Of a stretch of 64,000 nucleotides of DNA, positions 62,803 through 64,000 are shown piece after piece. The notes under the pieces are model-generated. The model was not told the DNA's origin, did not search any database, and saw only the letters and a list, made by a program, of their open reading frames with translations. The stretch covers positions 62,001 to 126,000 of the forward strand of contig NZ_DS022294.1 in assembly GCF_000153765.1 (NCBI RefSeq), in the 5' to 3' direction. Made by a program: the position numbers and the translations under genes. Each line of letters starts with the position of its first letter. Position 1 is the stretch's first letter. This stretch comes from Mariprofundus ferrooxydans PV-1 (lineage in GTDB: Bacteria; Pseudomonadota; Zetaproteobacteria; Mariprofundales; Mariprofundaceae).

Positions 62803-64000
62803 TTACCTGTGCTCATCAAGATGATCCAGTGAATCACCCATATCCGCCGCTGCGCTCGCTCGCATTTTTTCTTCTTCCGACTGATAGAATGAGTCATCGG
62901 CCTCACGCGCTATCTTGTTGGATCTGGACATACGATAGAGATACACAACGACCATGGTCAGCAGGAACCACAGTGCCACCATCAGCCAGAATTTGTATTT
63001 ACCGAGCACATCAAACCAGTCCTCCACATCCGGATAATAAACCTGGGCCAACGACGGCTCGGCGCTGTTCATAGTCTTGATTACACCCTGCGAGTCAATG
63101 AATGCAACGTTATCCTCAGCCAGGTCCAGTCGGTTTGTTACCGGCAACTCGGCGTTGTCAGCCGGAGTAATCCACATACCGAAGGCCGATGGTGCCTTGA
63201 CGATTTCAGCCACCGTCACCTTGGTCAGGTTGCTTAGATCAAAGTAGGTTTGGCCTTTCGGAGTCTGAATCTTCACATGACCTTTATCAAAGCGAACTGG
63301 CGCTTCTATGCTCTCACCCATAGGGAAATGTCCAACAGCGACAAATGGACCGTCCGGATTCACCACCTCGGATGAAGAGACAAAATGCAGCCTGCTATGA
63401 TCAATTACCAGCGGGAAGTCAGATGCCAGCCGCGCCATCAGATGCAGCACCTGCTCAGGATGATCCAGATAGGATGACTCCATATACGTATCAAAACCGG
63501 ACAGGAAATATCTCGACAAGTCAGAGAATTTAGCTGGAGAAACAGTCGATTCTTTTTTCACAACCAGTGCGCTATCCGGCATGATCTGCACATAGTCACT
63601 CGGCATCACACCATGACAGTCACCTTCTTCGATATCGTGCTGGATAACCACACGAATGTCGTTGAACTGCTTCTGATATTCCGACGGCAAATTAACAGTA
63701 AAATGCTGCTTAACACCGTTGTCCGCCAAGCGTGCAGATTTCACCAGCACATCGTTCAGGAAGACGTACAACTCATAGTTGGGATCATCCTTCCAGCGAA
63801 CAGGAGCCACAACCTCCAGGTTCAGGAAGTCCGGCTGTGTCCCCATAGGCAAGGCAAAGGGGCTCACCATCGTCCGCCAGCTGACTTCCCGGGTCAGGTA
63901 CTTAACATCGGTATTCATACCCAGCGTGGAGAGCGGCAGCGAATAAAATCCGGCGTCACCCTCCAACCCCATAGGGCCGCCATGGGCCCGCAGGCTGTCT
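62803..64000 (-). CDS. BcsB-like membrane-anchored periplasmic protein (5' end outside window)
   Basis: At least 398 residues are open to the window edge, with the frame continuing upstream of the first in-window ATG (63972). The part seen has beta-rich periplasmic domains (YELYVFLNDVLVKSARL, QHFTVNLPSEYQKQFNDIRVVIQHD, ending before residue about 320), one C-terminal membrane helix (FWLMVALWFLLTMVVVYLY) and an acidic cytoplasmic tail. This is the layout of BcsB, which guides glucan through the periplasm beside BcsA. It lies eight bases before the GT2 gene. Similarity to BcsB is at the level of plan and short motifs, so the exact family is uncertain. Confidence 0.78.
   Translation of the reverse strand, partial: DSLRAHGGPMGLEGDAGFYSLPLSTLGMNTDVKYLTREVSWRTMVSPFALPMGTQPDFLNLEVVAPVRWKDDPNYELYVFLNDVLVKSARLADNGVKQHFTVNLPSEYQKQFNDIRVVIQHDIEEGDCHGVMPSDYVQIMPDSALVVKKESTVSPAKFSDLSRYFLSGFDTYMESSYLDHPEQVLHLMARLASDFPLVIDHSRLHFVSSSEVVNPDGPFVAVGHFPMGESIEAPVRFDKGHVKIQTPKGQTYFDLSNLTKVTVAEIVKAPSAFGMWITPADNAELPVTNRLDLAEDNVAFIDSQGVIKTMNSAEPSLAQVYYPDVEDWFDVLGKYKFWLMVALWFLLTMVVVYLYRMSRSNKIAREADDSFYQSEEEKMRASAAADMGDSLDHLDEHR

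Overview
The window reads as one continuous stretch of chromosome from a motile Gram-negative proteobacterium. It carries flagellar export genes, MsbA, an AMIN-domain amidase, CvpA/PurF, DnaK/DnaJ/GrpE and biosynthetic genes. Gene content and moderate GC would fit an iron-oxidising Zetaproteobacterium (Mariprofundus-like), but that placement is an inference; no rRNA or other decisive marker is present. I saw no tRNA, rRNA, CRISPR array, transposase or prophage.

Region 1 (1-12353, + strand) is a flagellar block: the end of fliM, then fliN, fliO, fliP, fliQ, fliR, flhB, flhA, flhF, flhG, a small membrane protein, fliA and a DUF2802-like gene. It is interrupted between fliP and fliQ by a 998-residue hybrid histidine kinase and a 178-base gap. 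The gap holds stacked hairpins and a -24/-12 (sigma-54-type) promoter match directly in front of fliQ. Region 2 (12385-19483) has an outer-membrane barrel gene behind two almost perfect Fur boxes, a SlyD-like isomerase, and the minus-strand order grpE-dnaK-dnaJ-dapB. grpE and dnaK each have a sigma-32-like promoter. An L,D-transpeptidase follows. Region 3 (19484-28184) holds a two-subunit pyruvate carboxylase, a small receiver/pseudo-receiver/DUF2934 operon, a YbaK-type deacylase and a NarL-type two-component pair.

Region 4 (28402-38665, minus strand) is mostly housekeeping: lipase-like hydrolase, purF, cvpA, radA, a SPOR/NTF2-like envelope protein paired with an M14 peptidase, coaX, birA, nadC and a PAP2 phosphatase. 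Region 5 (39119-45057, + strand) has secB, a receiver-linked class III nucleotide cyclase overlapping a CpdA-like phosphodiesterase, argC, a coiled-coil membrane protein, a gamma-carbonic-anhydrase-like protein and a Ppx/GppA phosphatase.

Region 6 (45098-64000, minus strand) is envelope and extracellular polymer. It starts with a lysophospholipid-acyltransferase-like gene, msbA, an amidase, a mannose-1-phosphate guanylyltransferase and an ADP/ATP-translocase-like carrier. Beyond these lies the most unusual part of the window. In transcription order it reads: a BcsB-like membrane-anchored protein (cut by the window edge), a cellulose-synthase-like GT2 enzyme with an N-terminal MshEN-type cyclic-di-GMP module instead of PilZ, a multi-spanning GT-C-like membrane protein, a lipoprotein glycoside hydrolase, an outer-membrane barrel, and a 1592-residue secreted protein with seven SH3b domains and a CotH-type kinase domain. 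I infer a regulated system that makes, trims, exports and possibly phosphorylates an extracellular fibre or matrix. If the host is a stalk-forming iron oxidiser, the stalk is an obvious candidate product, but the sequence alone cannot show that.
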